Notes under the pieces: model-generated
What the model saw: the letters and a program-made list of their open reading frames with translations, nothing else
Database searches by the model: none
Told to the model about the DNA's origin: nothing
Shown here: positions 1-8,431 of the stretch, in pieces
Numbering within the stretch: position 1 is the stretch's first letter
How the letters are laid out: every line of letters starts with the position of its first letter
Assembly (NCBI RefSeq): GCF_023746555.1
Contig: NZ_CP098755.1
Span: 5,357,001 to 5,421,000 of the forward strand
Reading direction: 5' to 3'
Source: Brevibacillus ruminantium
GTDB lineage: Bacteria > Bacillota > Bacilli > Brevibacillales > Brevibacillaceae
DNA length: 64,000 nucleotides
Program-made: the position numbers and the translations under genes

Positions 1-1
1 C

Positions 2-253
2 CGCGTCTACATCAGCTTGCACGATGAAGATAGCGCGGTCGTCATGAGCATAAAAAACGTCTCCGCCTACGAGATTGACTTTGACGCCAAGGAACTCTTC
101 GAGCGCTTCAAACGGGGAGACAAATCACGCCATACCGAAGGCTCCGGCCTTGGACTCGCGATAGCCAAAAGCATCGTCGAATTGCAAGGGGGAAGCCTCT
201 CCATCGAGATCGACGGCGACTACTTCAAGGTTAATGTGGTCTTTCCCAAATGA
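2..253 (+). CDS. Sensor histidine kinase, C-terminal fragment (5' end outside window)
   Basis: Only the last 83 codons are visible; the frame is open to the left edge of the window, so the apparent TTG at 17 is not taken as a start. The fragment is the end of a HATPase_c domain: the F-box region FERFKRGD is followed by the G2 box GSGLGLAIAK and a closing strand ending in VNVVFPK. Such kinases autophosphorylate a histidine in a membrane-bound dimer and pass the phosphate to a partner response regulator, presumably encoded upstream of the window. A terminator follows directly, so this is the last gene of its unit. The family is clear; the signal sensed cannot be known. Confidence 0.85.
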   Translation, partial: RVYISLHDEDSAVVMSIKNVSAYEIDFDAKELFERFKRGDKSRHTEGSGLGLAIAKSIVELQGGSLSIEIDGDYFKVNVVFPK

Positions 254-257
254 TGCT

Positions 258-312
258 ACAAGCAAACAGCCCTCGCTTCCTCAAATCAAGGAACAGGGCT
301 GTTTTGCTTGAA
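258..312 (+). terminator. Rho-independent terminator after the kinase fragment
   Basis: Arms AGCAAACAGCCCT (261-273) and AGGGCTGTTTTGCTT (295-309) form a long stem just past the kinase stop codon. Confidence 0.75.
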
Positions 313-320
313 AGTGTGCA

Positions 321-360
321 AAAAAACACCTGGAAGCCGCAGCATTCCAGGTGTTTTCGA
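321..360 (-). terminator. Rho-independent terminator of the opuA operon
   Basis: Perfect 13-bp arms AAAACACCTGGAA (323-335) and TTCCAGGTGTTTT (345-357); read leftward the stem runs into a T tract. It lies 10 bp past the opuAC stop. Confidence 0.85.
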
Positions 361-367
361 TAGTCGT

Positions 368-1309
368 TTACTTCTTCAAATCCTCAATCGAGTCGATATC
401 CATATAGGCGGGAACGACCAGCCCGATCTTGGTGCCCTCCAGATTGGGACCCAAATCCTCCAGGTCTTTGCCCAGTCTCTCGTAGTAATCCGCATGTGTC
501 GTCGGCAACCACGCCGCTACCATGCCGTCCACGTCACCATTCGCTACTCCCGCCCACATCGGACCGGCTTCTACCTGGCTCAGCTCCACTTTGTACTTCA
601 GCTTCTGTTCCAGCACCGTCTTCACGACGTTGGTGCTGGCGATTTCCGAATCCCAAGCCACGTACGCCAAAGAGATTTTTTTGCCTTCTTCAGGCTGAAT
701 ACCTTCCACCCATTTGTTGACGGTTTCTTCGTTGGCGCTTACCCAATCCGCAGCGGCTTCTTCCGGCTTTTTCCCGTCCGTGATGGCCAGCATGACGGAT
801 TCCATGTCAGCCGTCGTCCAGTGGAAATTGTCGAGGAACGCATACGCGCTCGGATGTTCTTCCTTCAATCCTTTGCGGACAATCGTGTGAATCTGTTCAT
901 CCGCTCCGTACACGCCCTTGGGGTCCTTCAAGTACTTCAGGTCAAACTTGGAGAACTTCCAGTGCGGTGTCCAGCCTGTAATGATAATTGGCTTTTTGTC
1001 CTTGTAGGCTTGCGTCAGCGCAGCGGTCATGGCTGCACCGGAGCCTTCGACCAGTTCCCAATCCTTCAGATCGTATTCCTGAATCGCTTTCTCGGTTGCT
1101 TTCATCAGACCTGCACCGGGGTCAATCCCGATAATTTTATAATCGACCTGCGCACCGACGCCGCCTTGGCCGCTGCCCGCGCCATCTGAGCCGGAAGCAT
1201 TCTGGTTTTCTGTCGACTTGTCTGTCGGCTGCGACGCTCCCGAACATCCCGCCATCAGCATACTCAACCCCAATACGACAGCAATTCCTGTACTCCATCT
1301 TTTTTTCAA
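368..1309 (-). CDS. opuAC: Glycine betaine ABC transporter, substrate-binding lipoprotein
   Basis: Captures glycine betaine (and often proline betaine) outside the membrane and delivers it to the OpuA importer for osmoprotection. The 313-residue product begins with a lipoprotein signal (LGLSMLMAGC, lipid-modified Cys about residue 22) and a Ser/Gly-rich linker. The mature domain starts with KIIGIDPGAG and carries IIITGWTPHWKF and the tryptophans used in aromatic-cage binding of trimethylammonium; it ends SIEDLKK as in Bacillus OpuAC. Third gene of opuAA-AB-AC, 12 bp after opuAB, followed by a strong terminator. Family and substrate class are well supported; the exact ligand range is inferred. 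Confidence 0.93.
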   Translation of the reverse strand: MKKRWSTGIAVVLGLSMLMAGCSGASQPTDKSTENQNASGSDGAGSGQGGVGAQVDYKIIGIDPGAGLMKATEKAIQEYDLKDWELVEGSGAAMTAALTQAYKDKKPIIITGWTPHWKFSKFDLKYLKDPKGVYGADEQIHTIVRKGLKEEHPSAYAFLDNFHWTTADMESVMLAITDGKKPEEAAADWVSANEETVNKWVEGIQPEEGKKISLAYVAWDSEIASTNVVKTVLEQKLKYKVELSQVEAGPMWAGVANGDVDGMVAAWLPTTHADYYERLGKDLEDLGPNLEGTKIGLVVPAYMDIDSIEDLKK

Positions 1310-1321
1310 TGAAGACCCCTC

Positions 1322-2161
1322 CTAGGCGTTTTTCTTTTTCCCCATGCTTTGGGTGATTCTATCCAATAAAATGGCCATGATCACGATTGCCAGTCCGGCT
1401 TCAAAACCTGCGCCGATCTTGATCTGCGTCACGGCACGATAGACGTCCGCCCCCAGACCCTTGGCACCAATCATGGACGCGATCACGACCATGGAAAGCG
1501 CGAGCATGATGCTCTGGTTGATGCCCGCCATCACCGTAGGCTTTGCAAGCGGCATCTGCACCTTGATCAGCTTCTGCCACGAGGTGGAACCGAAAGCGTC
1601 GGATGCCTCGATCAGCTCGGCGGGCACCTGTCTGATCCCGAGATTGGTCAGTCGAATCGTCGGCGGCATCGCGAAAATCACGGAAGCAATAACCCCTGGC
1701 ACTTTGCCCAGTCCAAAAAAGAAGATGGCCGGAATCAAATAGACAAAGGCGGGCATCGTTTGCATAAAGTCGAGGATGGGTGTGACCACATTTCGCACAT
1801 TGTCTGACCGTGCACACCAAATCCCTACGGGAATTCCCACAATAATCGAGATAAAGCCAGCCGTCATGACCAGAGCCAGTGTATCCATGGCGTGCGCCCA
1901 GTACCCCAGATTTTCAATCAGAATCAGTCCAATCAATGAAAACAGAGCAATCGGCCATTTTCCGGCACGATACGCGAGCAGCACCAAAGCCAGGATCAGC
2001 AGCCATGAAGGCAGACCGGAAAAGAGCAAGCTAAACAAATCTACCAAGCCGCCGATCACCGCCGAGATGAAATCAAACACGATTCCCAGATGATCATCGA
2101 GAAAATCGACGATATACTCGATCCAGCGGTCCAACGGCACTTTTGGAAAAAGCTCTCCCAT
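1322..2161 (-). CDS. opuAB: Glycine betaine ABC transporter, permease
   Basis: Membrane channel of the OpuA importer, 279 residues, with about seven hydrophobic segments starting near residue 35. The BPD_transp_1 coupling (EAA) loop is visible as EASDAFGSTSWQKLIKVQMP about residues 180-200. The start codon follows the opuAA stop by one base, implying translational coupling. Length and order match OpuAB of Bacillus, where the two copies pair with two OpuAA subunits. Confidence 0.92.
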   Translation of the reverse strand: MGELFPKVPLDRWIEYIVDFLDDHLGIVFDFISAVIGGLVDLFSLLFSGLPSWLLILALVLLAYRAGKWPIALFSLIGLILIENLGYWAHAMDTLALVMTAGFISIIVGIPVGIWCARSDNVRNVVTPILDFMQTMPAFVYLIPAIFFFGLGKVPGVIASVIFAMPPTIRLTNLGIRQVPAELIEASDAFGSTSWQKLIKVQMPLAKPTVMAGINQSIMLALSMVVIASMIGAKGLGADVYRAVTQIKIGAGFEAGLAIVIMAILLDRITQSMGKKKNA

Positions 2162-2162
2162 C

Positions 2163-3521
2163 CTAGTTCACCTGCCTTTCGTCTCCCAAGGAGTCCATAG
2201 CCCCGTCCGCTGCGCGGTCCGTGGTTTTCGTTTCCTTGTTCACACCGATGTTCACTCGAGTCGGTGAGGGAGTGTTTGCGCTCGCAGACGCACCGTTTGC
2301 CGGCATTGCGGCTGGGTCAGGAGAGAGGCCTCTTTCCACCGAGAGATTCACTTTGCCTGCCAGACCGCCCAATACCGCCCCTTTGACCACAACTCCGAGT
2401 AAACGATCCTGGTCACCGGTAACGGCGATCGGCACATCAGAGAAGGCGACCAGATCAAACAGATCGCCGAGCAGCGTTTTTGGATTTACCGTAGGGATCT
2501 CCCTGCGCATCACACTCTCCAAGGGGAGCGATTCCAGCTGTGCTCTGTTCACAGCATCAGCAGTAACCACGCCGAGCAGCGTCTTTTTACGGTCTACCAC
2601 ATAGAGGGTGGAAACGCCGCTTTCCCTCATCAACTGCAAGGCTACACGCGGTCCCTTGTCTAACGTGATGGTTTGCGCCCGCTTCATCACATGCTCTGCG
2701 GCAATCACCTTGGAACGATCCACATCTTCCACAAACTTTTCCACATATTCATTTGCCGGATTGGTCAAAATCTCTTCCGGCGTGCCAATCTGGACGATGG
2801 TCCCGTCCTTCATGAGGGCGATCCGGTCCCCGATCTTCAAAGCCTCATCCAGGTCATGCGTAATAAAAATGATGGTTTTTTGCATCGTCGCTTGCAGCTC
2901 GATCAACTCATCCTGCATGTCCTTGCGAATCAACGGGTCGAGTGCGCTGAAGGCTTCGTCCATCAGCAAGACATCGGGATCATTGGCCAACGCCCGGGCC
3001 AGTCCCACCCGCTGCTGCATGCCGCCGCTAAGCTGGTCCGGATAGCTTTGCTCCCAGCCGCCCAGTCCGACGAGCGCCAGCGCTTCTCGTGCTTTGGATT
3101 CCCGTTGTGTTTTTTCAATATTCTGTACTTCCAACCCGAACTCGACATTTTCCAGCACCGTCCGGTGAGGAAACAGGGCAAACTTTTGAAAGACCATACC
3201 CAGCTTTTTTCGTCTCACCTCTTGCAGTTGCTTCTCATTCATCTGCACGATGTCCGCATGGTCAATCAGAACTTTTCCCTCGGTTGGCTCAATCAAGCGG
3301 TTCAGGAGCCGTACCAGCGTAGACTTGCCGCTTCCCGAAAGGCCCATGATGACAAAAATCTCACCTGCCTCCACATCAAAACTGGCCTGATTTACGCCGA
3401 CCGTCAGTCCTGTTTCCTGGAGGATTTCCTGCTTGGATTTTCCCTTTTGCAAAAGCGGAAGGGCCCGCTGCGGCTGACGTCCAAAAACCTTCGTCAGCTT
3501 TTCAACTCTTATTTTTGGCAT
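2163..3521 (-). CDS. opuAA: Glycine betaine ABC transporter, ATP-binding subunit with CBS pair
   Basis: Powers the OpuA importer. The 452-residue product contains Walker A GLSGSGKS, signature LSGGMQQRV, Walker B VLLMDEAFSALD and a C-terminal pair of CBS domains (about residues 280-400) that in OpuA senses ionic strength, followed by a Ser/Pro-rich tail. The open frame reaches 3602, but ATG at 3521 is chosen because GGAGGTGA lies 4 bases upstream and MPKIRVEKL matches the family N terminus. First gene of the operon, divergent from a GbsR-type regulator gene. Confidence 0.92.
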   Translation of the reverse strand: MPKIRVEKLTKVFGRQPQRALPLLQKGKSKQEILQETGLTVGVNQASFDVEAGEIFVIMGLSGSGKSTLVRLLNRLIEPTEGKVLIDHADIVQMNEKQLQEVRRKKLGMVFQKFALFPHRTVLENVEFGLEVQNIEKTQRESKAREALALVGLGGWEQSYPDQLSGGMQQRVGLARALANDPDVLLMDEAFSALDPLIRKDMQDELIELQATMQKTIIFITHDLDEALKIGDRIALMKDGTIVQIGTPEEILTNPANEYVEKFVEDVDRSKVIAAEHVMKRAQTITLDKGPRVALQLMRESGVSTLYVVDRKKTLLGVVTADAVNRAQLESLPLESVMRREIPTVNPKTLLGDLFDLVAFSDVPIAVTGDQDRLLGVVVKGAVLGGLAGKVNLSVERGLSPDPAAMPANGASASANTPSPTRVNIGVNKETKTTDRAADGAMDSLGDERQVN

Positions 3522-3709
3522 ACCGTCACCTCCACGTGATTTTTGTTTTGCTCGCTCCATCCTGACTCCCTTATTGTATCGGTCGCTCCTTTGTTTGCTC
3601 AAATTTGGTAATCGGCTGTATTCGGGCGTAATCTTTGTTCAGAAAAAACTTTACGTACTTTTTGTACCGAATACTCAGTTTATCTAGCATATACAGTCCG
3701 ATTCGTTTA

Positions 3710-3739
3710 TTTACTTTTTCTCATCTCATTTAGTACAAT
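3710..3739 (+). promoter_or_regulatory. Possible sigma-A promoter of the GbsR-type gene
   Basis: TTTACT (3710-3715), 18-base spacer, TACAAT (3734-3739). The 180-bp divergent region also holds GTAC-TTTTT-GTAC near 3655-3668, a possible operator; both are by eye only. Confidence 0.4.
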
Positions 3740-3780
3740 CGGATACAGGTAAATTCACCAGAGGAGCTGCTCTTTTTAAA

Positions 3781-4329
3781 ATGGAAGACAAACATGAAGA
3801 AAAACTGTTAAAAGCCCAGGATCGGGTCATTGAGACACTCGCCAAAAACATGGATCTATACGGAATTACGATGTCTACCGGTCTTTTGTATGGCACAATG
3901 CTGTTTCAGGACAAAGCCATGACATTGGACGAAATGGGCGAAGCGCTGGAGATGAGCAAGACGAGTATGAGTACCGGTGTACGCACCCTGATGGACTTGC
4001 AAATGGTCGACAAGATATGGAAAAAAGGGACCAGGAAGGATCACTACGAGGTCAATCTGGATTGGCACCAGACCTTTATTGATTTCTTTTCCCTGAAGTG
4101 GAGAGCGGCTTCCGAACAGAATGTACACGCCATGAAAAAGTCCCGTCAGGAGCTACTCGCACTGCTTCAAAGCGAAGAGCTGCCGGAGGATGTAAAAGCA
4201 CGTGTGGAGCTGAGCATCACCCGTATCGAAAATGGCATCGCGTATTACGAATGGCTCTCCCGCTTTATCGACACGCTGGAATCGCATGAAATCTTTGAAC
4301 TTGTTCCGAAGGACCCTGTGGAAAAATAG
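3781..4329 (+). CDS. GbsR/OpcR-family MarR-type regulator
   Basis: A 182-residue winged-helix regulator. An N-terminal helix (ETLAKNMDLYGI) leads into the HTH about residues 45-85 with TLDEMGEALEMSKTSMSTG, which is characteristic of the GbsR family (choline- or betaine-sensing repressors of osmoprotectant genes in Bacillus). The C-terminal half is helical, probably for dimerisation and ligand binding. Its divergent position next to opuA suggests it controls betaine uptake; this is inference, since OpuA in B. subtilis is not the classic GbsR target. The ATG lies unusually far (14 bases) from GAGGAG at 3761, which could signal autoregulation or a weak start. Confidence 0.85.
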   Translation: MEDKHEEKLLKAQDRVIETLAKNMDLYGITMSTGLLYGTMLFQDKAMTLDEMGEALEMSKTSMSTGVRTLMDLQMVDKIWKKGTRKDHYEVNLDWHQTFIDFFSLKWRAASEQNVHAMKKSRQELLALLQSEELPEDVKARVELSITRIENGIAYYEWLSRFIDTLESHEIFELVPKDPVEK

Positions 4330-4330
4330 A

Positions 4331-4384
4331 AAAGAACGGCTCCCCTTTCGCTTGATGCTTTGGAAAGAGGAGCCGTTTTCTTCA
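4331..4384. terminator. Bidirectional terminator
   Basis: GAACGGCTCC..CTTTC and GAAAGAGGAGCCGTTTTC form a stem between the convergent GbsR-type and anti-sigma genes, with T-rich flanks on both sides. Confidence 0.75.
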
Positions 4385-4445
4385 CTTTTCGCTATACCTT
4401 TGGCTATTTCGATTTCTCAAATTTCCACTTCTTTTCGCTGTCATT

Positions 4446-5432
4446 CTATTTCGCTGTGACATAGCTCTCGGCAATTTTGATGAAATCCTCTTTGCTGATC
4501 TCCTTGGAACGCGTAGTCAGATCGTAAGACAGTTTCGATCCGCTGTTCATCCACTCAATATTTTTCAGGTGGAATCCGTCTGGCGAATTCGTCTCGCCAT
4601 ATACAGCCTCCATACCGCCGATGATCACTTTTTCCACTTTCGTCCCGTCAAGAGTCCCACCCCTGATCGGCCCTTCGATCCACTCCAGATTTTTTACGAT
4701 AACGAGAATCTTGCCCTTCTCCCCTTTATAGGACATGTACACTTCGTTAAGCTTGTCACTCAGCTCGATCTCTTTGATCACATAATCCTTCTTGGTCTGT
4801 TCGGCTTCTTTGCGCAAAAGCTCCAGATCAACATCATTTTTCGCGAAGTAATCGACGCCTCCCTCTTGAAAACGGAGTCCTCCTGCCAAATCAGCGGGAA
4901 CCTTTACCTGATCGCCCAATTTTTTCTGCAGGTCCTGTGCCGCGGTATAGGAAAATCCGTTCGTCACCAACGTGAGATCTGGATGTGGACGGTTCGGATT
5001 TCCAGCCATTTTCACTTCTCCCTCTGGCGCCCTTTTCGGCACGAAATAAATGGCTGCCGCCGAGCCCGGCTTCATCGTCTCCCTGTGGGCATTCACAATA
5101 TTGTTCTTACGTTGGTTTTCTTCCTGAATCTGTTTGAACAAGTCTTCATATTCAGCAGGGACATCTACCGCATTCGAGGGACCCACTTCATAGACAACCT
5201 CTCCTTTTTCATCATGCAGTTGAATCGTATGCAAGGCTGCAAATGCGGATGAGCCGCCTACCAACAGACCGATTGCCAGAAAGAATCCCAGTTTCTTTTT
5301 CACTTTGACATCCTCCTCTTTTGTTTCCTTTTTTTCAATCACTTTCATGACGCGCTGTTTGACATCGCTGGGGGGGACTGCTGTCGATTGAAAAAGCTCT
5401 TCCAGCCATTTATCCGTGTTGTTTTGAACCAT
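4446..5432 (-). CDS. Probable anti-sigma factor, single-pass membrane protein (pair 1)
   Basis: A 328-residue protein: cytoplasmic N terminus (about 45 residues, with PPSDVKQRVMKVIEKK), one membrane segment (LGFFLAIGLLVGGSSAFAAL, about 47-66), then a large external domain. No zinc-binding HxxxCxxC anti-sigma motif is visible, so the role rests on position: its ATG overlaps the end of the upstream ECF sigma gene by 23 bases. The ATG at 5432 is preferred over the longer frame because of the GGGGGG-rich SD upstream and because the extension merely mirrors the sigma gene. It is a paralogue of the protein at 47964-48878, sharing GEVV/GEVI after the membrane segment, KPG.A.A.Y.VP and GG..F.EGG. Confidence 0.7.
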   Translation of the reverse strand: MVQNNTDKWLEELFQSTAVPPSDVKQRVMKVIEKKETKEEDVKVKKKLGFFLAIGLLVGGSSAFAALHTIQLHDEKGEVVYEVGPSNAVDVPAEYEDLFKQIQEENQRKNNIVNAHRETMKPGSAAAIYFVPKRAPEGEVKMAGNPNRPHPDLTLVTNGFSYTAAQDLQKKLGDQVKVPADLAGGLRFQEGGVDYFAKNDVDLELLRKEAEQTKKDYVIKEIELSDKLNEVYMSYKGEKGKILVIVKNLEWIEGPIRGGTLDGTKVEKVIIGGMEAVYGETNSPDGFHLKNIEWMNSGSKLSYDLTTRSKEISKEDFIKIAESYVTAK

Positions 5433-5982
5433 CCGCCAACCCCCCTGTATTGTGCCAATAGCGTCTGCACTTTCTGATAGCGCGTTCGTATCGCTTCCTG
5501 AGCGTTGCCGGCTTTGACTCCAGCAACTGGGCAATTTCGTCATACCCTTTCTGTTCCAGCACGCGCAAAATAATCAGATTTCGCTCTTCCGGATTGAGCT
5601 GATCGAGCAGCTGATGGAGCGGTTCACTGAGGTAGTGCTGATCGATCCTCTCCTTGATCTGATCTTCTCCCTTCTCGTGCTTAGAGAAGAAAAAGGGGAA
5701 GATTCGGTTTCGCCTCTTTTTTCGCAACAAACTGATGCAGTGATGATACGCAACTTTGTACAGCCACGCTGAAAAAGAGAGAGTGTATGTGTACTCACCC
5801 AAACGCTCATAGGCAATGATGAGGATCTCCTGCACGGCATCCTCCGCCTCTTGCCGGTGTCCCAGCATATGATAGCAATAGGTGAACATCGGCTTCTGAA
5901 AATGGTCGATTACCTGTTCAAATCTCCCCCAATCGCCCTGCTGAATTTCTTGTATCAACTGCTCCAACTCACTCTTTTCCAC
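5410..5982 (-). CDS. ECF (sigma-70 family) RNA polymerase sigma factor (pair 1)
   Basis: A 190-residue ECF sigma factor that should direct RNA polymerase to stress promoters once released from its membrane partner. Region 2 is clear (PMFTYCYHMLGHRQEAEDAVQ, with FSAWLYKVAYHHC), and region 4 has LNPEERNLIILRVLEQKGYDEIAQLL and ATLRKRYERAI. GTG at 5982 is chosen over the upstream frame since GGGAGGGG precedes it and region 2 then begins at the usual distance. A candidate autoregulated promoter lies 24 bases upstream. The gene overlaps its probable anti-sigma gene. Confidence 0.9.
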   Translation of the reverse strand: MEKSELEQLIQEIQQGDWGRFEQVIDHFQKPMFTYCYHMLGHRQEAEDAVQEILIIAYERLGEYTYTLSFSAWLYKVAYHHCISLLRKKRRNRIFPFFFSKHEKGEDQIKERIDQHYLSEPLHQLLDQLNPEERNLIILRVLEQKGYDEIAQLLESKPATLRKRYERAIRKCRRYWHNTGGLADGSKQHG

Positions 5983-6005
5983 CTTTCCCCTCCTCCCACT
6001 ACCCC

Positions 6006-6034
6006 TATAACGCTTTTCGCGACCTCTTTTGTGA
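6006..6034 (-). promoter_or_regulatory. Candidate ECF promoter, copy 1
   Basis: Read on the minus strand: TCACAAA (6034-6028), 16-base spacer, GTTATA (6011-6006), about 24 bases before the sigma GTG. The same two boxes, 15 bases apart, precede the paralogous pair at 49467-49494. Confidence 0.55.
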
Positions 6035-6088
6035 CCATTTCTCGCAAAAATGGTTTGACCCATTTACAAAAGTGAAACATTGCCAGGT

Positions 6089-6118
6089 AAGACACCCCCC
6101 GCTCCCGTAAGGTATAAT
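6089..6118 (+). promoter_or_regulatory. Probable sigma-A promoter of the kinase/regulator pair
   Basis: AAGACA (6089-6094), 18-base spacer, consensus TATAAT (6113-6118), 32 bases before the kinase ATG. Confidence 0.5.
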
Positions 6119-6150
6119 GGAAGCGATACCGAAGACAGGAGGCCTGCGCC

Positions 6151-7524
6151 ATGATGGTACTGATCTTTCTGGCCATTTGGGCCTTCGGGGCCTTTATTCT
6201 CTATACCGACCCGAAAAATACATCGATTCGCTGGGCCAGCGCCACGGCATTTGTCGGGGGATGCGGGTTTCTCTCAGCGGTTTTTGACGAGACGCTCCTG
6301 CCGCTCGTAGGCGAATCGCTGCCGCTTTCTTCTTCCTTGACGACGGCCCTCCTGGTTGCCAGCAGAGTCTCATCCTTTCTCTGCCAGGTGGGGCTGCCTT
6401 ATACGTTTCTCATGTTTGCCGTCCATTCGGGGGACTTTCTGAGTACGAGGACCAAAACGGTTTTGCAATACACAGCGCTGCTTCCTCCGCTGCTTATGCT
6501 GGCCATCACGCCCATTTATCCAGTGCTTAGGCTCAACTACTGGCTAATGGTGAGCTGGGTATTTCCTTATTTCATCGGGGCCAGTCTGATCCTGGTCCTG
6601 CTGTACTGGAAAGAAAAAGACCCGCTCGTCAAGAAAAGCAGACTGTTTACCAATATCCTGGTCATTTTTCCGGTGCTGTTGGTATTTATCACGATCTATG
6701 TGATGCGAACGCAAAATAATTACGAGGCGTGGCGTTACAACAGTCTGATCGTCGGAATTCAGTTTCTTCTGATTTTGGTGATCAGTATGAAATACGGTTT
6801 TCTCGGCGTAAAATGGCGGGTCGAAAAACGGAGGCTGGACAGCACGCTTCGCGCCATGACCTCCGGGGCGCAAATCATCAATCACTCAATCAAAAATGAA
6901 GCGGGGAAAATATCGCTTTACACACAGCGCATGCAGGATTATGCAGCCGAGACCAACCAGCCCGCGCTGCAGGAAGACTTGCAGGTCATCCAGCAATCCA
7001 CCCAGCATCTGCTGGACATGGTCAACCGGATTCAGGGACAGCTGCAGGATATCCGTCTGCGTGAGGAGGTGGCAAGCCCCGCCGCATTGATCGAGCACGT
7101 GCAGCGAACCTTGCGTCCGTTGGCCGAATCACAGCAGGTGGAGCTGCGAACAGAGCTGGACGAGTGCTGGCTGCTCCTCTGCGACCCCGTCCAACTGCGG
7201 GAAATCCTGATCAATCTGTCGATGAACGCGCTGGAGGCCATGAAAACCGGTGGCACATTGACACACCAATTGTTTTTGTCCAAGAAGCATCTGGTCATCG
7301 CAGTGACTGACACTGGCACAGGGATTGCCAAGGAAAACCTCCCGCATGTCCTGGACCCTTTTTTCTCAACCAAAAAGACCGGGAATAACTTCGGACTGGG
7401 GCTGTCCTACTGCTACAACGTCATGCAAAAGCATCAGGGCACCCTGGATATCCACAGCGTAAAAGACGAGGGGACGACTGTCTTTTTGTTCTTCCCGCTG
7501 AGGCGTGTAGAAGCAGCCTCGTGA
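6151..7524 (+). CDS. Membrane sensor histidine kinase
   Basis: A 457-residue kinase with about seven hydrophobic segments in residues 1-215 and no separate extracellular sensor domain, so it probably senses through the membrane region. The dimerisation/phosphoacceptor helix is at INHSIKNEAGKISLY (His about residue 249). The ATPase domain has N box LINLSMNALEAM, G1 DTGTGIA, the F region DPFFSTKK and G2 NFGLGLSYC. ATG at 6151 has AGGAGG at 6138. The next gene, a NarL-type response regulator, is its likely partner. Confidence 0.88.
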   Translation: MMVLIFLAIWAFGAFILYTDPKNTSIRWASATAFVGGCGFLSAVFDETLLPLVGESLPLSSSLTTALLVASRVSSFLCQVGLPYTFLMFAVHSGDFLSTRTKTVLQYTALLPPLLMLAITPIYPVLRLNYWLMVSWVFPYFIGASLILVLLYWKEKDPLVKKSRLFTNILVIFPVLLVFITIYVMRTQNNYEAWRYNSLIVGIQFLLILVISMKYGFLGVKWRVEKRRLDSTLRAMTSGAQIINHSIKNEAGKISLYTQRMQDYAAETNQPALQEDLQVIQQSTQHLLDMVNRIQGQLQDIRLREEVASPAALIEHVQRTLRPLAESQQVELRTELDECWLLLCDPVQLREILINLSMNALEAMKTGGTLTHQLFLSKKHLVIAVTDTGTGIAKENLPHVLDPFFSTKKTGNNFGLGLSYCYNVMQKHQGTLDIHSVKDEGTTVFLFFPLRRVEAAS

Positions 7525-7640
7525 TGGTGGGCCGCCCGCCGCTTTCATACTTCATACACGTTCAACGACACGTTAATACACTTGGCAGACGCCCCCGTCT
7601 TTTCCGCAAGCTTACACCAGTAAATGGAGGATCACCACTC

Positions 7641-8288
7641 ATGGAACAGATTCGCGTTTATATCGTAGAGGACGACCCTGTCTGGCGCAGGGGACTGATC
7701 GATTTTCTCAATAAAGAAACGGATATCGCTATCGTAGGAGAGGCCGATTCCAAGGAGGCCGTTTTCACATGGTTCGAGGATGAAACGAGAGAAGCCGATG
7801 TGGTGCTGATGGACATCAATCTCACGGAGAACAACCTGGACGGCATCGAGGCCGCTCTTGCCCTGACAGAGCTGGGACGGCCTTTTTCCATCATCATGCT
7901 GACTTCGCTGACTGCTGAGGAGATCATCGTCGAGTCCTTCTCCGCAGCCGCGGTGGTCAACTACATCAGCAAATCCAATTTCAAGGAAATTCCGGATGCC
8001 ATCCGCGCCGCTCACCAGCGCCAATCTTCTATTCATCCGACGGCGGCCGCCGCGCTTCGCAACGAGTTCCTCCGCTTACGAAGCGGCGAGGACCAGAAGC
8101 TGTTGTCCCCGGCCGAACGGGATATCCTGCAGTTGATCCATCAGGGACAGACGCAGTCCCAAATCGAACAGAACCTCCATATCACCAAGCGAACGATCAA
8201 AAATCACATCAACCGCATCCTGAAAAAAATGGGCGTCAAAACAAGCAAGGAAGCGGCCGCAAAAGCCAAACAGAAGAAGCTGTTTTAA
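7641..8288 (+). CDS. NarL/LuxR-family response regulator
   Basis: A 215-residue regulator. The receiver domain holds the acidic pair EDD near residue 9, phosphoacceptor Asp in VVLMDINLTE, and the conserved Lys region NYISKSNF. The C-terminal LuxR-type HTH (about residues 150-205) has LSPAERDILQLIHQGQTQSQ and TKRTIKNHINRILKKM. ATG at 7641 follows GGAGG (7626-7630); the longer frame is rejected because it extends into the gap after the kinase. Separated from the kinase gene by 116 bp but in the same direction, so probably its phosphotransfer partner. Confidence 0.9.
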   Translation: MEQIRVYIVEDDPVWRRGLIDFLNKETDIAIVGEADSKEAVFTWFEDETREADVVLMDINLTENNLDGIEAALALTELGRPFSIIMLTSLTAEEIIVESFSAAAVVNYISKSNFKEIPDAIRAAHQRQSSIHPTAAAALRNEFLRLRSGEDQKLLSPAERDILQLIHQGQTQSQIEQNLHITKRTIKNHINRILKKMGVKTSKEAAAKAKQKKLF

Positions 8289-8333
8289 CGGAAAAAACGC
8301 GCTTCTTCCCCTATTTGCAAGTCTTATGACCAG

Positions 8334-8360
8334 GTACCAAGGAAAGTTGGTACTTTTTTA
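8334..8360 (+). terminator. Rho-independent terminator after the response regulator
   Basis: GTACCAA-GGAAAG-TTGGTAC followed by a T tract. Confidence 0.75.
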
Positions 8361-8431
8361 AAATCGGGGACCACGTAGAATGAGAACTATCAAGAACGGA
8401 ATTTATTATCATTCGTAAAGGTGTGGTTCTG

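Noticed and set aside
308..1189. Open frame opposite opuAC
   Set aside because: Lies entirely on the other strand of a well-supported gene, without ribosome site or recognisable motifs.
3603..3780. Riboswitch or long leader between opuA and the GbsR-type gene
   Set aside because: Only short repeats seen; nothing matching a known riboswitch core.
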